Part shown: in pieces, positions 25,641 to 38,650 of the stretch
Layout: each line of letters opens with the position of its first letter
How positions within the stretch are numbered: position 1 is the stretch's first letter
Assembly (NCBI GenBank): GCA_934045905.1
Contig: OW203766.1
Coordinates: forward strand, 26,530,309 to 26,594,308
Length of the DNA: 64,000 nt
Source of the DNA: Leuctra nigra
Taxonomy: Eukaryota > Arthropoda > Insecta > Plecoptera > Leuctridae
Direction of reading: 5' to 3'
Notes under the pieces: generated by a model
Seen by the model: the letters and a program-made list of their open reading frames with translations, nothing else
What the model was told of the DNA's origin: nothing
Databases searched by the model: none
Translations under genes and position numbers: made by a program

Positions 25641-25820
25641 AGCAGTAGTAATTCCCTCTTCATCCAATCACATTTGTAATGGTGACATCAGTCGGGAAAC
25701 TTCATTGTAACTGTATTTGTTGATATCAGTCAAATGGCAATAGAATTTGTTTCCATCATTCCAAAAGCGTGCAAAGCAAAATCGAGAAAATTGACTTCCG
25801 CCCTTCTGCCTCTGACGTAG
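25641..25820 (+). repeat. Dispersed repeat, copy 2 (partner at 23818)
   Basis: Diverged second copy of the 23818-24012 repeat, with TTCATCCAATCACATTTGTA, GGTGACATCAG, CATCATTCCAAAAGCG and CCTTCTGCCTCTGA in the same order and orientation, about 1.8 kb downstream. Confidence 0.7.
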
Positions 25821-25829
25821 AAAACTACT

Positions 25830-26042
25830 CTAACCAATGATACTTATTGAATATGTATGTGGTTGATGTGTATTCCTGGATGGTCCAAGCTGTAAACTGG
25901 AAGCGAGTCGCATTAAATCCGGCCCGATGTTGTCGATGTCATCAGAAACTGTGTCCTGCCAGAAGATGATTGGAAGCTCATTCATGCGGGCACTCACATT
26001 GATTGATCGACAAATGTTGAATGTTTCATCAAATCCAATCAA
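25830..26042 (-). pseudogene. Uncharacterised open frame, possible gene or transposon remnant
   Basis: A 70-codon minus-strand frame whose central part (MNELPIIFWQDTVSDDIDN, then IGPDLMRLASSLQLGP) has a more protein-like composition than the AT-rich surroundings. I recognise no family. No credible splice sites or partner exons were found, so it may be a relic or chance. Confidence 0.2.
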
Positions 26043-29000
26043 CCGCTCGTGAAGAATTGTAGATACATATTTAAAAATACAAGCGAAAACCAGTCACAAT
26101 TATAATGTTATGAAAAGTGGATACATTTTATACACAACTTTAGTTCATTTCATTACGTTGTGCCTTCAGGCAGTTTGGAATTTAGTTCAGAGGCAAAAGT
26201 CAATTCTTTACAGGCGCCAAGTTACTTCCATTGCTTAATTTCAAATCGTCATAATGTGTCAAATAACAAATTTGAGGTAACTAATTGTGAATTATCCCCG
26301 AGGCAGCTCATTAATAAAGTGGTGTATCCAACATAATAGTCACAGTATTGTAAAATTTCCCATATCGTACCAATCAGTTTTTAGATGCTCATACAATTAA
26401 TTATTTAGATTCATCAAAATTGCAGTTTCAGAAGAAGGTGTCAGGAAAATGTTTTACAATGCGCCAAAGCTGTTAAGTTTTATTTCCCCTCCGTAATCTC
26501 TGAATACAGTAAAAACTTTCAATCGAATAAAACGAGTTAAGTCTGACATAAATCATGATCGGTTTATTGATCAGTTTATTGCACAGCTCCTAATAAATAT
26601 CATATAAAAGAAACTAACCTCAAAGTTAAACCATTAACACAAATCAGGTAGGTACTGTCATAAACAATAAAAATCATTGCTTATCAACTGACTTTTAAAA
26701 TGTCGTTTTTGAACTATTTTCTCTTGATTTAAAAGGACAATAAATTTATTTATTACGATTTAATATCACGATGACATGTAGGAAGCGAATCGAAGTTTTA
26801 TCAGAAAATTGACATCAATGACTGACGCCATCTTGTTACGTCACATGGTGAAAACAATTCCGCCTGACAGAACCGAATAGAAGGCTGTGACGCATGGACA
26901 TCCGATCGAACAGGCTTATGAGGAATTTTAAATTGACGAGCGTTTGTTCTATATTTTCGAAAAACTTTCGAGCGGAAAATTCAAAATTTGGAACGTACTT
27001 GGAGTTTTTTTTGTATTGAAAAGAGAAAGATATTGATCGTAGAACGTATACACTTAAAATTAAGGATATTATATAACCATTTTAATTGTTTAATCGTTTA
27101 TTTGACATTCTATTTCCGGAAAAATGAACATACGATGTGAATAACTTGATTTAATTCTAAAACATAAAAATAACAGTTCCAAGGTACAAGCAAGTACAAG
27201 TTCGTCTAAAAACTCCTCCCACAAACCTGTTTTAAAAATTAATAAAATAACACATTGTTGTTCGATTTCAATACATATCGAAATAGTTTATGGCTTGTTT
27301 TTAAAGGACATAGACACAAGACGTAGCTCTCCGTATAACGAAAACAATTTTCCTGGAACATGCTTTTAAAACATGTTGACAATTTCATCGAATGTAAAAG
27401 TCTTGCATTACTGTCCCCCATCACCACACCACTATATGACACCACCCTGGTACTAATGGTAGAGCAGCGAGAGCGATCACGTTGCGCGGTTGCCACATCT
27501 CCACTCCTCATTTACAACTGCATGTGTGGGTGTGCTCAATTGGCCGGACCAGACGTAGGAGCGACTTGCCAGTAATTATTGCGCGACGATTTGCGAGGTG
27601 TTCACTCACGTTTAACCCCCTCCATCCCTCCTCCATCCACCCCCTCGACACTCTTGTCATGAGAATATTCAGTTCCAGCACCAGCCAGAGTCACGTAGCT
27701 CTAATGATGATGTATTGTACCTATTGTATTGTAATCATTTGGAAAGTTTCGACGTTGTTAGAATGGGAGTGATACTAACATTCGATACGAAATCAAACTT
27801 TGTTTTTAAAATGTACTAAAATAATGGATGGATACAATGTAGGTATCGAGTTTTTATTAATAACGAGAAGAAAATAATCATTTTGACAACTTCATCAAAT
27901 GTCAAAATCTTGCATTACTGTTGCATCACACTATTTTATTCCAGTTTTAAATTACATAACAGACAATAAAAGTAAATGAAATGTTCTAATGAATATTTTT
28001 GCTCTAGATTCATTGCCCATTGTTGAGACTGGTGAACATTGTATTTGAATTGTGAAGTAATTGAATTAGAAAACGGTTTGAATACAATGATTATCGTCTT
28101 TTAGCTACCTTCTACTCGTCACTCGTCTACCACTTCACCCATACAATACTAATCTTGTCTTTGTTCAAGTGAAATTAATGTTGCTGTACTGTTGTACTTA
28201 GGTTAAGTCACAGCATTGTTACTTACGATTACACAACAATCATGAAGTCTTCTTATGTTTAATTAGATTTTAGTGCACTTGGCTTTGAGATTTCAAGCTT
28301 TGCATTTCCATTTAATTACAGTTGTGCAGAAGCTTCACCATTTCATGTATTGCAATATCGCGCAATTTGATTTGTGCACCGTGATGTTTAGTAAACTAGT
28401 CTGGAAAGTTGCAGTAATATACGTTGATAACAGAGTATTTTCGTGATGCAGAAGTTTTTTCAGACCTAGAATATTATAATAGACAGTGAAATGAGCTTGG
28501 AATGTAACAGGCAGGACGCTTGAAAATATTAGGTATACAAATAATTGTTTAAATTCTCTTCTCTTCCTCTATGCAAAATGCTGAATAAAACCTAGCCAAA
28601 AGTTGTCGAAAATATAATACTCGCCCCTTAATATACTTTACGTCTCTTCAATTCTGGCTATCTTGCCTATATTCAAAATCGACCATGTCCTTAAAATCAT
28701 TTTTGAGTTATATTTCTCCATACTATCAGCATGAAGTCTACATAAACCTTTCTTCCATTTCAAAACATGACTAATATCTCCTTTCTGTCAAGGACAACTG
28801 ATTTTACCTATTTATCTCAGAAATAGTAAAGGATGAACAGTATTGCATCCAGGTAATACATATGTGGTCACTTGAAATTCCACCATTTCCACTACATCAC
28901 ATACAACTACAATATCCCGTCAGTTGAAATCAAATACCCTTATGTGACACACAATATGCAACCCAAAGCTGCAATATCTCCTGCAGGTTCTCTCTATATG

Positions 29001-29424
29001 TCGGTGCAAGTACAGCGATTGAGGTTGGTACAGAACTTGCTCACGTTTGATGTTGCCTTTATCAATCATTCACGATGCACTCAGCCGCTCTCTGTGCCCG
29101 GCGTCGGCGTCGGCGTCGGGTTTCCCGGTCGGCAGTGCGAGAAAACCGACGCTCATAGACGCCGCGACGCTTAGGGTTTGTACATAGAGTGTGAATATGT
29201 TAATGGTGAGAGGGAATTATGCAATGGAGTTCTGTTTTTGACGAGGTGATAGTAATTTCTATTTTAGTTTATAATTGTAATGTGGCAACTGAATTGATTT
29301 CTTTTTTACATGTTTAGTCACTTTAGAATTTAGATTAACTATGAACACGTTATTACTAGACTTAATAAAATGTATAATGGAATAATATTTATGATTTACG
29401 GTAGCATGATTGTTTTTTCATTTT
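26043..29424. other. Gene-free stretch with a diverged duplicated segment
   Basis: No gene is supportable. The segments 27376-27435 and 27883-27935 share TTGACAA, TTCATC, AATGT and TCTTGCATTACTGT in order and are a diverged dispersed duplicate. A CpG-richer patch at about 29095-29170 contains GTCGGCGTCGGCGTCGGG and GACGCCGCGACGC. Confidence 0.45.
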
Positions 29425-29705
29425 ATTTAATTTATTTTCATCTTACAAATGGCCCCGGTGGCAAGGAATATTAATTAATATTATAATAAACTAAACTAAA
29501 ACTACAACAATTTAAACATTTACACATTACTACTATACATTAAATTACTACATACATGACTATGACCATATAAACATAATGCAGACATATCTCCATTTCT
29601 TCTTAAATCAAAATGTCTTTTTTCTAAAATGTGTGCGACGTGTAAAAAAAACCGGTCGAACCTAATAGGCTCGTACCAGATTTGGTCAGATATTTCAGAC
29701 CGCAC
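29425..29705 (-). mobile_element. Probable LINE 3' end (degenerate)
   Basis: Read on the minus strand, an open frame (about 29705-29520) ends with FDRFFLHVAHILEKRHFDLR and LYGHSHVCSNLMYSSNV then a stop. It is followed by AT-rich 3' sequence, GCCACCGGGGCCATTTGTAA and a terminal AAATAAATTAAATAAAATG tail. A GGCCATTTGTAA-type string before an AATAAA-rich tail is common at the 3' ends of insect LINEs. Family assignment is not possible by eye. Confidence 0.4.
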
Positions 29706-32396
29706 ATTCTTTCGTACTTACTAATCTTAATCCACTGGAAGTTGCAAATGATTCTTAGGCAAAAACAATTTTACGTTGTCCGCCACACTCAACGGATTTA
29801 TTAAATCTAAACTTAAACTAAACATTGAATACAGTATTTAACATTCAATCAACATCTTCCTCTATCTCATCTTCTTAACCAGATTTTAATCAGATTTTTT
29901 GGTTCGTAACAATTTTCTCAATTATATTTCCCAGCTATTTTTCTCTCACTTTCTGCAGGCACGCGGTTGTATCAGATTGCAAAAGGATTGAAATGTTCCC
30001 GGAAGTTAATCTTCCAAGTGTTTTATTACAAAGTACTACATCGCTTATTGAAACCAGGATTCTAAATCCCCTCCTCTAAACAAAATGTACCAATATGAAC
30101 CCCTTGAAATCTCTTTTTCAAACGTTATTCCCTGAAATAAGAAGCTTTCGATGATTACGCTTAATTTTCATCACCAGCATTATCATTCCCGCGTTTTCAC
30201 TTTCACCATCACGAATTTTATCAGGGGGAGGGGTTGAAATCTGTCACGTCGTCTTCAAAAGCTTAACTTTGAGGCCATTGGAAGCTTATTAAAGAACATG
30301 TTGTGAACAGAAAAGATTATTATAAGTAAAACACAAAGTCGGTTTGGATCGAAGCCGGTAATAAGGTCTAAAATTAATTGACTTGCTAATTAATAATCTC
30401 ATAAGTCTCTTGTAAACGGGATGGTTTGGTTCTAAACCCGTTTCACGTACTAACTAGCTAACAGCACGTTTTTATTTCAACGTTTCTAGTCTTTCTGTTG
30501 AATAGTAACTCCCGTATACTAAAGATTCTAGACAAAGAGGCTGACTCTGTTTTAACAGCCAGCTCAAGCAATCTTTTGTTTTTCCCCCGTGTGCAAAAGC
30601 TCAAGCCTAATCTCTAATTATTTCCGTCTTTCCTTCATTAAATTGTCTTACAGGTATTCCATTAAGTAAGTTATTCATTGAATTTCTCGCTTTAGAGAAT
30701 TGAGTTTCAGAAACTCTAGACGCTTTTCCCTATCTCCACAAAAGTGAATTGCCATTTTCGTTAATTGGCTGCGCTAACATTTTCTTTAGATATAAGGGAT
30801 GAGCAAAAGTAATTGAATTGTTATTTTTATTGACGTGCGAAAATGACGGTCACATTGGGGCGGCTTATTATTTGACTTACTAATGGCGTTGGGGAAATCA
30901 AAAAGTCGTGGAAGCATTCGAAGTTGTCAACGAAGTTCGTTTTGGTTGACGGCTTCTGTTATTCTTTGATGGGGATTTATTTTAATGATGGCGTCGTCTT
31001 AGAAGTGTGTCCCATGGGGATCAAGTGCATGTTTGTTTTAAGTTTCATACGCTGTTCACATTTAAGTGAGTACATAATGCATATTCAATGAGAGACTTCA
31101 TATTTTCATGACATTCACGTAAAATATAAATTATCTGTAGATTTAGAATCATTGTTCTCAACATTCGCAATTCAGAGTAAAATGACGTTCTAACATGCTA
31201 TCCTATATCAGTAGGTATATCCACGTATGGTCTTTAGTTTCATTTCTACACAATTTTTAAAGTAATACATTTCATCGTGTACGGTTTGGAATATTTGGGA
31301 TACATTTTAGCAAAACTAATTATGATCCTAAAACTAACTTCTGGTCCAAAATATGGTTAAGATTTTGTTTTATTAATTTGGTTGTCAATATGTTACCTAA
31401 ATGTGTAAGCTTGCGTCGTCAGTAATAATAGCAGAGTCGATTTTCTTAATTGTTGTCGCGCTCTCTTCTACAGCTCTGATGATACTCTGCATTATTCTTG
31501 TTCAGTTCAGTCGGAGAAATGTTTTCATCGATGACTCACATCAATGTTCCGGTTCTTCGGATTCTGCGGATATGATTTGTCTACTTCAGACAATCCATCC
31601 ATATCTTCGAATTGGACACATCCCAAAAGTGCGAGATTTTCCTTTCTTGAGATTCAGAGTGCTGAAAATCACATCTTTTAGCTCAAGTTATTTGCACTTA
31701 TCACGTGTAAATCTGAATTACGCTTACCTACTTTTAATCAAGACGTGACCAAACTCTTAAAATAAATAAACAATATTATAACGTATAAACTCTTCAAGTG
31801 TTGTTTTCTCACTTATATTCTGCATTAATTCTCCATTAAATTTCTCAAATTAAAGTTCAATGCTGAGTCTTGTTTCAAAACAAATATTTTAAACTCTTTG
31901 ATTCCGTATTAATAAGACTTCATTTATGTATTATCATGCTACAGCCAAGTAGATGAAAAGGTGCCGTTTCGCTTTAAACCTAACGGCTCACATGATATGA
32001 ATATAATCGCCCCCCAAATTAATTCATATTTCCATCAACTTTATTTCCACCGGTGATGAATAGTTCAGAGGTCTCCACAAGTGAGGGCTTCAGAAGTTAA
32101 TAATGCGTCGATGAATTTAATCTGAACGACGTTGAGAATTAATTGCTTTTCTCTAATTTCCGTTCAATTGTGTTGGTGCCAATTACGTACTAAGTTCGTC
32201 GCCGTGCGGACGGCTTTAAGCTTGAGACAATTAGATTCGAATGCGCGAGATGAGATCTTGTTGCGATCACGGATGACTTGGATGATTAGGTCAATACAGA
32301 ATATACTTATGATCTACAAAGAACACAGCAAAAATGTCTCGTTGAATTCAATACAATATGTTCTTCTAAATTTAATCACATACCTATGTTCATAAT
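29706..32396. other. Gene-free stretch
   Basis: AT-rich non-coding. The 115-codon frame at 31401-31748 begins with a hydrophobic segment (residues about 8-35) but has no partner exons or family resemblance and is not called. Confidence 0.4.
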
Positions 32397-32785
32397 TTAA
32401 GACGGCTGAGAAGTGAGTTTGATCTTGAAGAGTTTTTAATCGATTTTTATCAATATCTTTTACCAATGTAAGTGTTAATAAAATAATGCTTTGTACGAGT
32501 CTTCAGAACAGTTCAATGAAAATAATTTCATAGCTTGGAGTGGTTTATTATTTTTATTTTGTCCTACAGATGTTTAGTGCCTGAAAATTAGTAAAAATAT
32601 GGCACTTCACATCTGTAGGACAAAATAAAACTAATTACCCATACCAAACTATCAAATTAATTTTATTAATCTGTTCTGAAAACTCGTACAAAGCCTTATT
32701 TTATTAACAATACATTGGTAAAAGATATTGATAAAAATCGATTAAAATTATCTTCAAGGCCACGCTCACTACCCAGCCGTCTTAA
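32397..32785. mobile_element. Fold-back MITE flanked by TTAA
   Basis: The element GACGGCTG...CAGCCGTC (32401-32781) is bounded on both sides by TTAA (32397-32400 and 32782-32785). The arms are long: ATCGATTTTTATCAATATCT, TACCAATGTA, ACAAAGC-type blocks and TGTCCTACAGATGT on the left are mirrored on the right, so almost the whole 381 bp folds on itself. TTAA target duplications are characteristic of piggyBac-type transposition, but the termini do not begin with the CCC usual for piggyBac, so superfamily is open. Confidence 0.8.
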
Positions 32786-32927
32786 ATGTTAAACTTTAAT
32801 ACCAGTCTGTTATGCACAGTACACGAAGCATTGGATCGAATTGGATGCGTGGGTGGTAATGTTAAACTGTTCAAGGCCACACCTGCGCGCTTTGTATGTG
32901 CGAAATATAATATTAGAGTTAAGTTCT

Positions 32928-33251
32928 AAAATCCAAGGTCATATCCAATGTTTGAGGTGGATGTGTTCGTGATGGGTTTTACTAATTTCATATTGCAATG
33001 TTATAGAACTTCTTTAATGCGTGTTTCGAAATTTTAGGAAAATATACCGCATATGGGATTTTCTGCAAGAAACGACAATAGTTTCAAATAAAATCCAAGG
33101 TCATATCCAATGTTTGAGGTGGATGTGTTCGTGATGGGTTTTACTTATTTCATATTTCAATGTTATAGAACTTCTTTAATGCGTGTATCAAAATTTTAGG
33201 AAAATATACCGCATATGGGATTTTCTGCAAGAAACGACAATAGTTTTAAAA
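32928..33251 (+). repeat. 162-bp tandem duplication
   Basis: Two head-to-tail units with a 162-bp period (ATCCAAGGTC at 32931 and 33093). Both contain GTGATGGGTTTTACT, ATACCGCATATGGG and TCTGCAAGAAACGACAATAG. Only a handful of substitutions separate them, so the duplication is recent. No coding sense. Confidence 0.9.
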
Positions 33252-34330
33252 CAAAAGAAGAAACTTTCAGTAAGAATTCCGACTAAGATAAGGGATATGA
33301 GGAGTGAAATGATATTTTAATCGTAAATGTATCAGACACTTTACCTTTTTGTTGTCTCAATGGGTACAACTCAATTCACATATTAGGTAAACATATTTAA
33401 ATTAAATCATTTTATTTATATCTTTGGCACATTTTATTAAAAAGTTAGACAAATACAATTCTATTTTATTCTTGGTTACAACAAAAGCATTTCGTGTAGA
33501 ATTCTAAGGATCCCAATAATCTAAAATCTGCATATTTGCTATGAAATAAAGTTCAAAATATCCTCGAGTGTGTTAACTGATTGAAAAGTGTCTGTCTGGG
33601 TTATAAATAAACACGCCACATCGTTCTGAATTGAGATCCGACAGTTTCACAATAAGTTGAGTGTATTATTCTCCCACGCAGGATCACAGCATCTTCACGC
33701 ACTCAGAAGCAAACAATGTGGCCCATTATTCTCCAGTCTTTGATAGGCAGAAGCATCCCTTAATAGAATGTAAAGCTTCTCACAGCATTTCCAAAGAATT
33801 CCACCCCTACAATGACGCAACCATATTCGAGGGAAAATACAAGATAACGAAGTGGCTTGACAGAACAGTGGATTGGCACACATCTTTAGTTCGGAAGCTT
33901 TCTCGTTATTAGCTTTCTAGCCTGGTTGATGGAGTCCACTTGTTAAAGAAGTGTTTGAAGTATTATTTTGATAACTAAAAGTTTTTTTAAAATATTTTCT
34001 CAGCTAATATTTTTTCTTAAATTAAGTACGTGGGTGAATTTACTCTATTTATCAAATCAAAGAAAGCAATGGTTAGTGGATTTTTAAAGCAATATTTGTT
34101 TAGTATGAAAAAGTGTAACAATATGAATACTAATGAAACTTTGTTCAGAACATCTCATTCGTTATATCGTCTCGTACCTTCATGCAGATTATCATTGGTA
34201 AAATATTTTTTAGTCATTCCCATACTCGGATAGATATTAAATAAAGAGTATCTAAATTTTATTTAGGATTATTTTATAATCACACCACATTTGGTGTAAG
34301 AAATTGTAACGAAAGAAAAAAATATTTTGA
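33252..34330. other. Gene-free stretch
   Basis: AT-rich; open frames at 33661-33912 and 34030-34233 have no recognisable features. Confidence 0.4.
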
Positions 34331-34560
34331 GATCCTACCTCTGTCACCATTTGTGATATTGCAATAATTGTGACTGAAATTCCACGGTCACCTCCACCTT
34401 ATCCCACCTGTAAATACCAATCAAACACCTGGCGTTTGAAACTGTTAAACAGAAAATACAATTTAGGAAATCCTGTCTCTGCCACCATTTGTAAAATCGC
34501 AATATTCATTGCTCGGTCCCCTCCACCTTTAATTGCCAATCAAGTACTTTTTAAAGACGC
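34331..34560 (+). repeat. Diverged tandem duplication, about 135-bp period
   Basis: GATCCTACCTCTGTCACCAT...GGTCACCTCCACCT is repeated in diverged form about 135 bp later as AATCCTGTCTCTGCCACCAT...GGTCCCCTCCACCT, followed in both by CCAATCAA. It is old compared with the 162-bp duplication at 32928. Confidence 0.65.
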
Positions 34561-34751
34561 ATACAAATTTATATTCAACTTTATTAGTTATTTCTCACAA
34601 TTAAGCTGACGAAGTCTCACAAAATCTCACAAAATCCGTTGATAAACTAACTTCTCGATCTCCGCTAACTATACGTACTAGTTTAACTTTAATGGGATCT
34701 GTTCTCCTCCCCCGCCCCACCCCACCCCCTCCCCCACACTCCGCAGTCTTA

Positions 34752-34925
34752 GAGTAGCTTGTTCCCGTTAAAAGGTTAGATTGTCGAACCTAACGAACGC
34801 AGGTTCGATCCCAGGATCAGTTGATGGCAACAAACCGATCTTCAGATTACATCGACTGACCCTAGATCAAACACACTCTCCAGCTCAGGGGTGACCAAAC
34901 GCGTGGATTTCCACTCAGAATCATT
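34752..34925 (+). mobile_element. tRNA-derived SINE-like element
   Basis: The B box GCAGGTTCGATCCCAGG (34799-34815) is preceded by a small hairpin like an anticodon arm (GGTTAG...CTAAC, about 34774-34794) and a degenerate A-box region. A body with TCGACTGACCCTAGATCAA follows. It cannot form a full tRNA, so it is called SINE-like. Confidence 0.5.
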
Positions 34926-36373
34926 CTACTTTGAAAGAAGCAACCACGAGTCGCTCATCCGAAATATAGAGAACTGGAAAGTTACTTTGAAAAGGAGTAA
35001 AGAAACGCTGCAATACAATTTTTTTTTAAATTTATTTTATAGATTTATTTGATTTATTTATTTTATTTGATTAATGGTCAAATAAAGGATAATGGTTAAT
35101 GAGTTCCTGTTCTTTAACTTTTTTTTAGCAAGTTCCTTACAAATTTGCAACAATTTTGCACTCTTTCTGTGTGCGGTATATAACTTCTCATATGTTTTAG
35201 GAAAAGTAGCTTTTAGTCATTTAGTCATTATCTGATTGTATTTTACCTCTGATTCTAATGTAATAATGGCAAACATTACGTTTAAAAGCTTAAACCTTTC
35301 AATTGTCTCTATTATGATATTAGATATGAAGATATACCTACATTTCTAAAGCATTGATGGCACCAAGGTGAGACTGAATGGAGAGGACTAAAAATTGAAC
35401 AATTTTAAATAATCATTGCGGTCTTGATCGAGGGAACTTTGTACAATAATTTAAATATATTCCTTCATATACGTCACACTCGATGAAAGCGCAATTTAGC
35501 ACCTTCATTAACGCAGATCTATGCTTCCAGAACACCGAATTCAATTCCATACTGCAGTCATATTTTTCCCGCGCGAATTTAATTACATTTTCATTAAATC
35601 GTTGCAAATGTCGACGAGAACAAGTGTCGTGCGTGGGAGGGGGGAGGGGGGGCTACCCAGCAGGGGAGGTGGAGGGGGTGATGATTGCCAGATTGCGACT
35701 TGCACATAGATCAGTGTTATCCGAAGCAACCCCGCCCAGAGATACACCGGTGTTCACGCAATTCACGCACTAAATGTGATAAACTGCTCGGGCCGGGAGT
35801 GGGGGAGGGTGTCACTCAACAAGTGACGGAACCGACAGTTAAATTGAGTAAATTGAATCATTTGGGGTTGTGTTATTTTTAAACCCCTGACATTCACACA
35901 CAACGGGAAGAAGGTTTTTTAAAAGCCAATTGACACTTTGCATGTTAATAAACTCTATTCTGAAGAGAATATTCACATTTCCTTTGGAATAACCACTAAA
36001 TAACCGCAATTTGTTAGCTAAAGCGATTCAATTTTCCTTTGCGTTTCTTTATATTTTCTCTCACCCTCTGATGTGTTTTCACCCCTGGCCCCTGGCTCTC
36101 CCCCCACCTTCTTGTACATCTTTCTTCCCTATTACAAAGTTCCATTCACCCGCTGTTTCGCGTTTATTCAATCCATTCCTATCGATTTCAACTCCCCCCC
36201 TCCCTCCCACTTCACCCCTCATCGTGCAACATCACCTTTACATAGCCAGACTTCGCATCGTTTTTCTGTAGAGACGAAGGTAAAATGCCAGAGAAATACC
36301 CGTTGATTTGCTGTGTTTTCCAGACTCCAGGAAAACGCTCTGCAACTATCGCAGTTTTAAGCAAGTTTGTAGC
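34926..36373. other. Gene-free stretch with G-rich patch
   Basis: At 35633-35682 the plus strand carries GGGAGGGGGGAGGGGGGG followed by further G runs (GGGG, GG, GGGGG), a potential G-quadruplex. At 36075-36225 there is a pyrimidine-rich tract. The overlapping frames arise from this skewed composition and are not called. Confidence 0.5.
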
Positions 36374-36465
36374 ACAGTGAGATTCAGAAGAAAGCGGTCG
36401 TAGTGCCCCTGTGCCAGGCAGTGTGCACAGGGGCACTCCGACCGCTTTCTTCTGAATCTCACTGT
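36374..36465. other. Near-perfect 40-bp hairpin (miRNA-precursor-like or MITE remnant)
   Basis: Arms 36374-36413 and 36426-36465 are reverse complements at 39 of 40 positions, with a 12-base loop. The arms contain AGATTCAGAAGAAAGCGG and its complement. A 92-nt transcript would form a single long stem. Size and shape resemble a miRNA or hairpin-siRNA precursor, although a nearly perfect stem also fits a small palindromic transposon or a recent inverted duplication. Confidence 0.85.
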
Positions 36466-38576
36466 ACGTGAGATGTTCTCTTATATCTTTTATAGATTCT
36501 ATTGCAGTGGAGAAGAGAATGGAGTTCATAGCATTGAGTTTTGTAAGAGTAATACGAAATTAAAAACTAATGTTTAATACAGTATTTACTTCATATTTGA
36601 CCCAGCACGTACTCCTATTTCGATTTCACTCTCTATTAAGTTAATGAAAGTTAGAGTACTCGAAATTTAGTACAGTTTAAATTTTCACGGCATGTACTAT
36701 TCTTATTAAATTTTATCAATAGGTATTGTCCGTCATTATAAAATATTTGTCCACTTCTATCAAATGTGTTTTACTCGAAATGTATTAAATTTTCAAAATA
36801 AATAAATTAAATGAATGCAGATTTAATTGTTTTCCATCCAGTTGATTTGGCAAAAACAAATAAAACAAGAAGAAACATGTTCTGGAATGAATTGAATTTG
36901 AAATGTTTTAGGAACCAGAACCCCCCAAATACTTTCTGAAATGATCACTACTTCAATGATCAAGATCAAAATAACAAATATTAATTATTATTATTTTCAA
37001 AATGTGTGATCGCTTATTTTCCCTACCCACTTCCATATATATTTGATTGAAAAACAAAATAATCAAATAAGCCGTAGTGACGTTTGTGAAGTTCCTGTTA
37101 TCTATACTAGAAAAATTGGAATACTTCCTCGAAGTTTTTTCTATTCAGCTATCTGCTCCGTCGCCTTTGCCCCACTTCTTTTATTTTCCTTTAACACCAC
37201 TTACTGGAAACCCGTTGTCGATTTCTCTTTCTTTGTACTCCCTTCATCGGGTTCTCGGATTACCACCCTGTGCAAGCCACACTGGAATCAGCTGATCTTA
37301 CTTTCATCTCTTTCTTCACTAGCAGCGTTTTCCAATGACAAGGACCTCCAAAATAGTCCACACAATAGGCCTATCATTACGTGTGATTGGGAGGAAGTTC
37401 TGTGGGATGTTTCACTTGCTACTTGGGATGAAAGTTAAAGGCATTTTATTGAGTTACTAAAAAGCTTTTAAAGGCTTGCTAATCTTGGTACAGAACTAAT
37501 CAAATTTCAAGAGTAATTACCTAATGTAGATAACGGAGGTCGTATACGATTTAAGTAATTACTAAATAGGTCATATTGTCTTACAATCCTTTTTGAGAAC
37601 AGAGAAAATATTTAATTTTATGCGTTAGGTACCTCCGATGTATATAGGACAGGACTACTTTCACAACACAAGTCAGCTAAAAGGCAGAATATTTAATTTT
37701 CTCTGCACTAAAATTTTTGTATTTATTTTTGTATTTATTTTTACATGTATTTACTTTTATTTATTTTTATTACTTAGCATTTTAGGAAACGTCTTATGAT
37801 ATGTCGGAAAGGTCTACAGATTCATCTGGATGTTTATATTTACATAATTTTAAAGGACTTGTAAGACTGTCAATAATAAGCTTTTTCCGATTTAGACATA
37901 TTTGTATCATTTTTAAACATGTACAAGAGTTAAAATATGATACCGTCTATTTGCTGGGCTAATTCATCTTTAACTAACTTGTCACAATATTTGTTCAGAG
38001 CTAGGAAATCTAAAATTAACCGGAACTCTAAATATAATGTGTAAGTGATAAACTGTGTTCCCTTCTCTTAAGGTATTAATTTTAGTAAATTACCGGGATT
38101 ATTTCACTGAATATGTTACATGCATTAAACTCAATCTTGCTGAGTAATGTACCAATAATTCTACAGAGCCCCGCACTTAGTAAGTCTAACTTACGTCACA
38201 GCATCTTTGGTCCTCCAGGAGATGATCTCATTTTAACACCATCATTAGTTATCGCCATTAAGGCTAAGCTGTGGTTGGGATAAGATTAACGTCGATTAGA
38301 TGAACTTGACAAAGATCAATTAAGATTACCGACAACTATTACCGGTGATCAGTTCACTGGCAGTAAATTCACCACTGACACTTTGCTGAATAATGTGCGT
38401 CGTTAAGATGAACCCGCCGCAAATATTTCGCTTGGAACATTCTAAGTGGAGTGAGGTTGTTTCTTAGTCTAGAAGACACACTCAGCTAGCTACTTCTGAC
38501 GTCACAGAACATGTATTTATTTTCATGAATTTAATTGGAATAAGGAATAGTCATGAATTTATTATAAACTATAACT
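36466..38576. other. Gene-free stretch
   Basis: The 131-codon frame at 37043-37438 is the longest here but starts without a gene context and has no recognisable domain. T-rich tracts (TTTTTGTATTTATTT-type) lie at about 37710-37775. Confidence 0.4.
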
Positions 38577-38642
38577 GAGCGAGCGTCTGCTTTTGGCTCT
38601 TTTGGCACGGACCTCTTTTTTCTTCTTTTTTCTGTTAACTGA
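38577..38642 (+). repeat. Family A repeat, head fragment
   Basis: GAGCGAGCGTCTGCTTTTGG, then CTCTTTTGGCACGGACC and a T-run, identical in layout to the heads at 40287 and 57549. It is cut off eight bases before the inverted copy starting at 38651. Confidence 0.75.
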
Positions 38643-38650
38643 GGATATAC

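Noticed and set aside
31401..31748. 115-codon frame with a hydrophobic N-terminal part
   Set aside because: No homology recognised and no supporting exons; hydrophobic runs are expected from T-rich DNA.
37043..37438. 131-codon open frame
   Set aside because: No recognisable domain, no splice or promoter context, and composition like the surrounding DNA.
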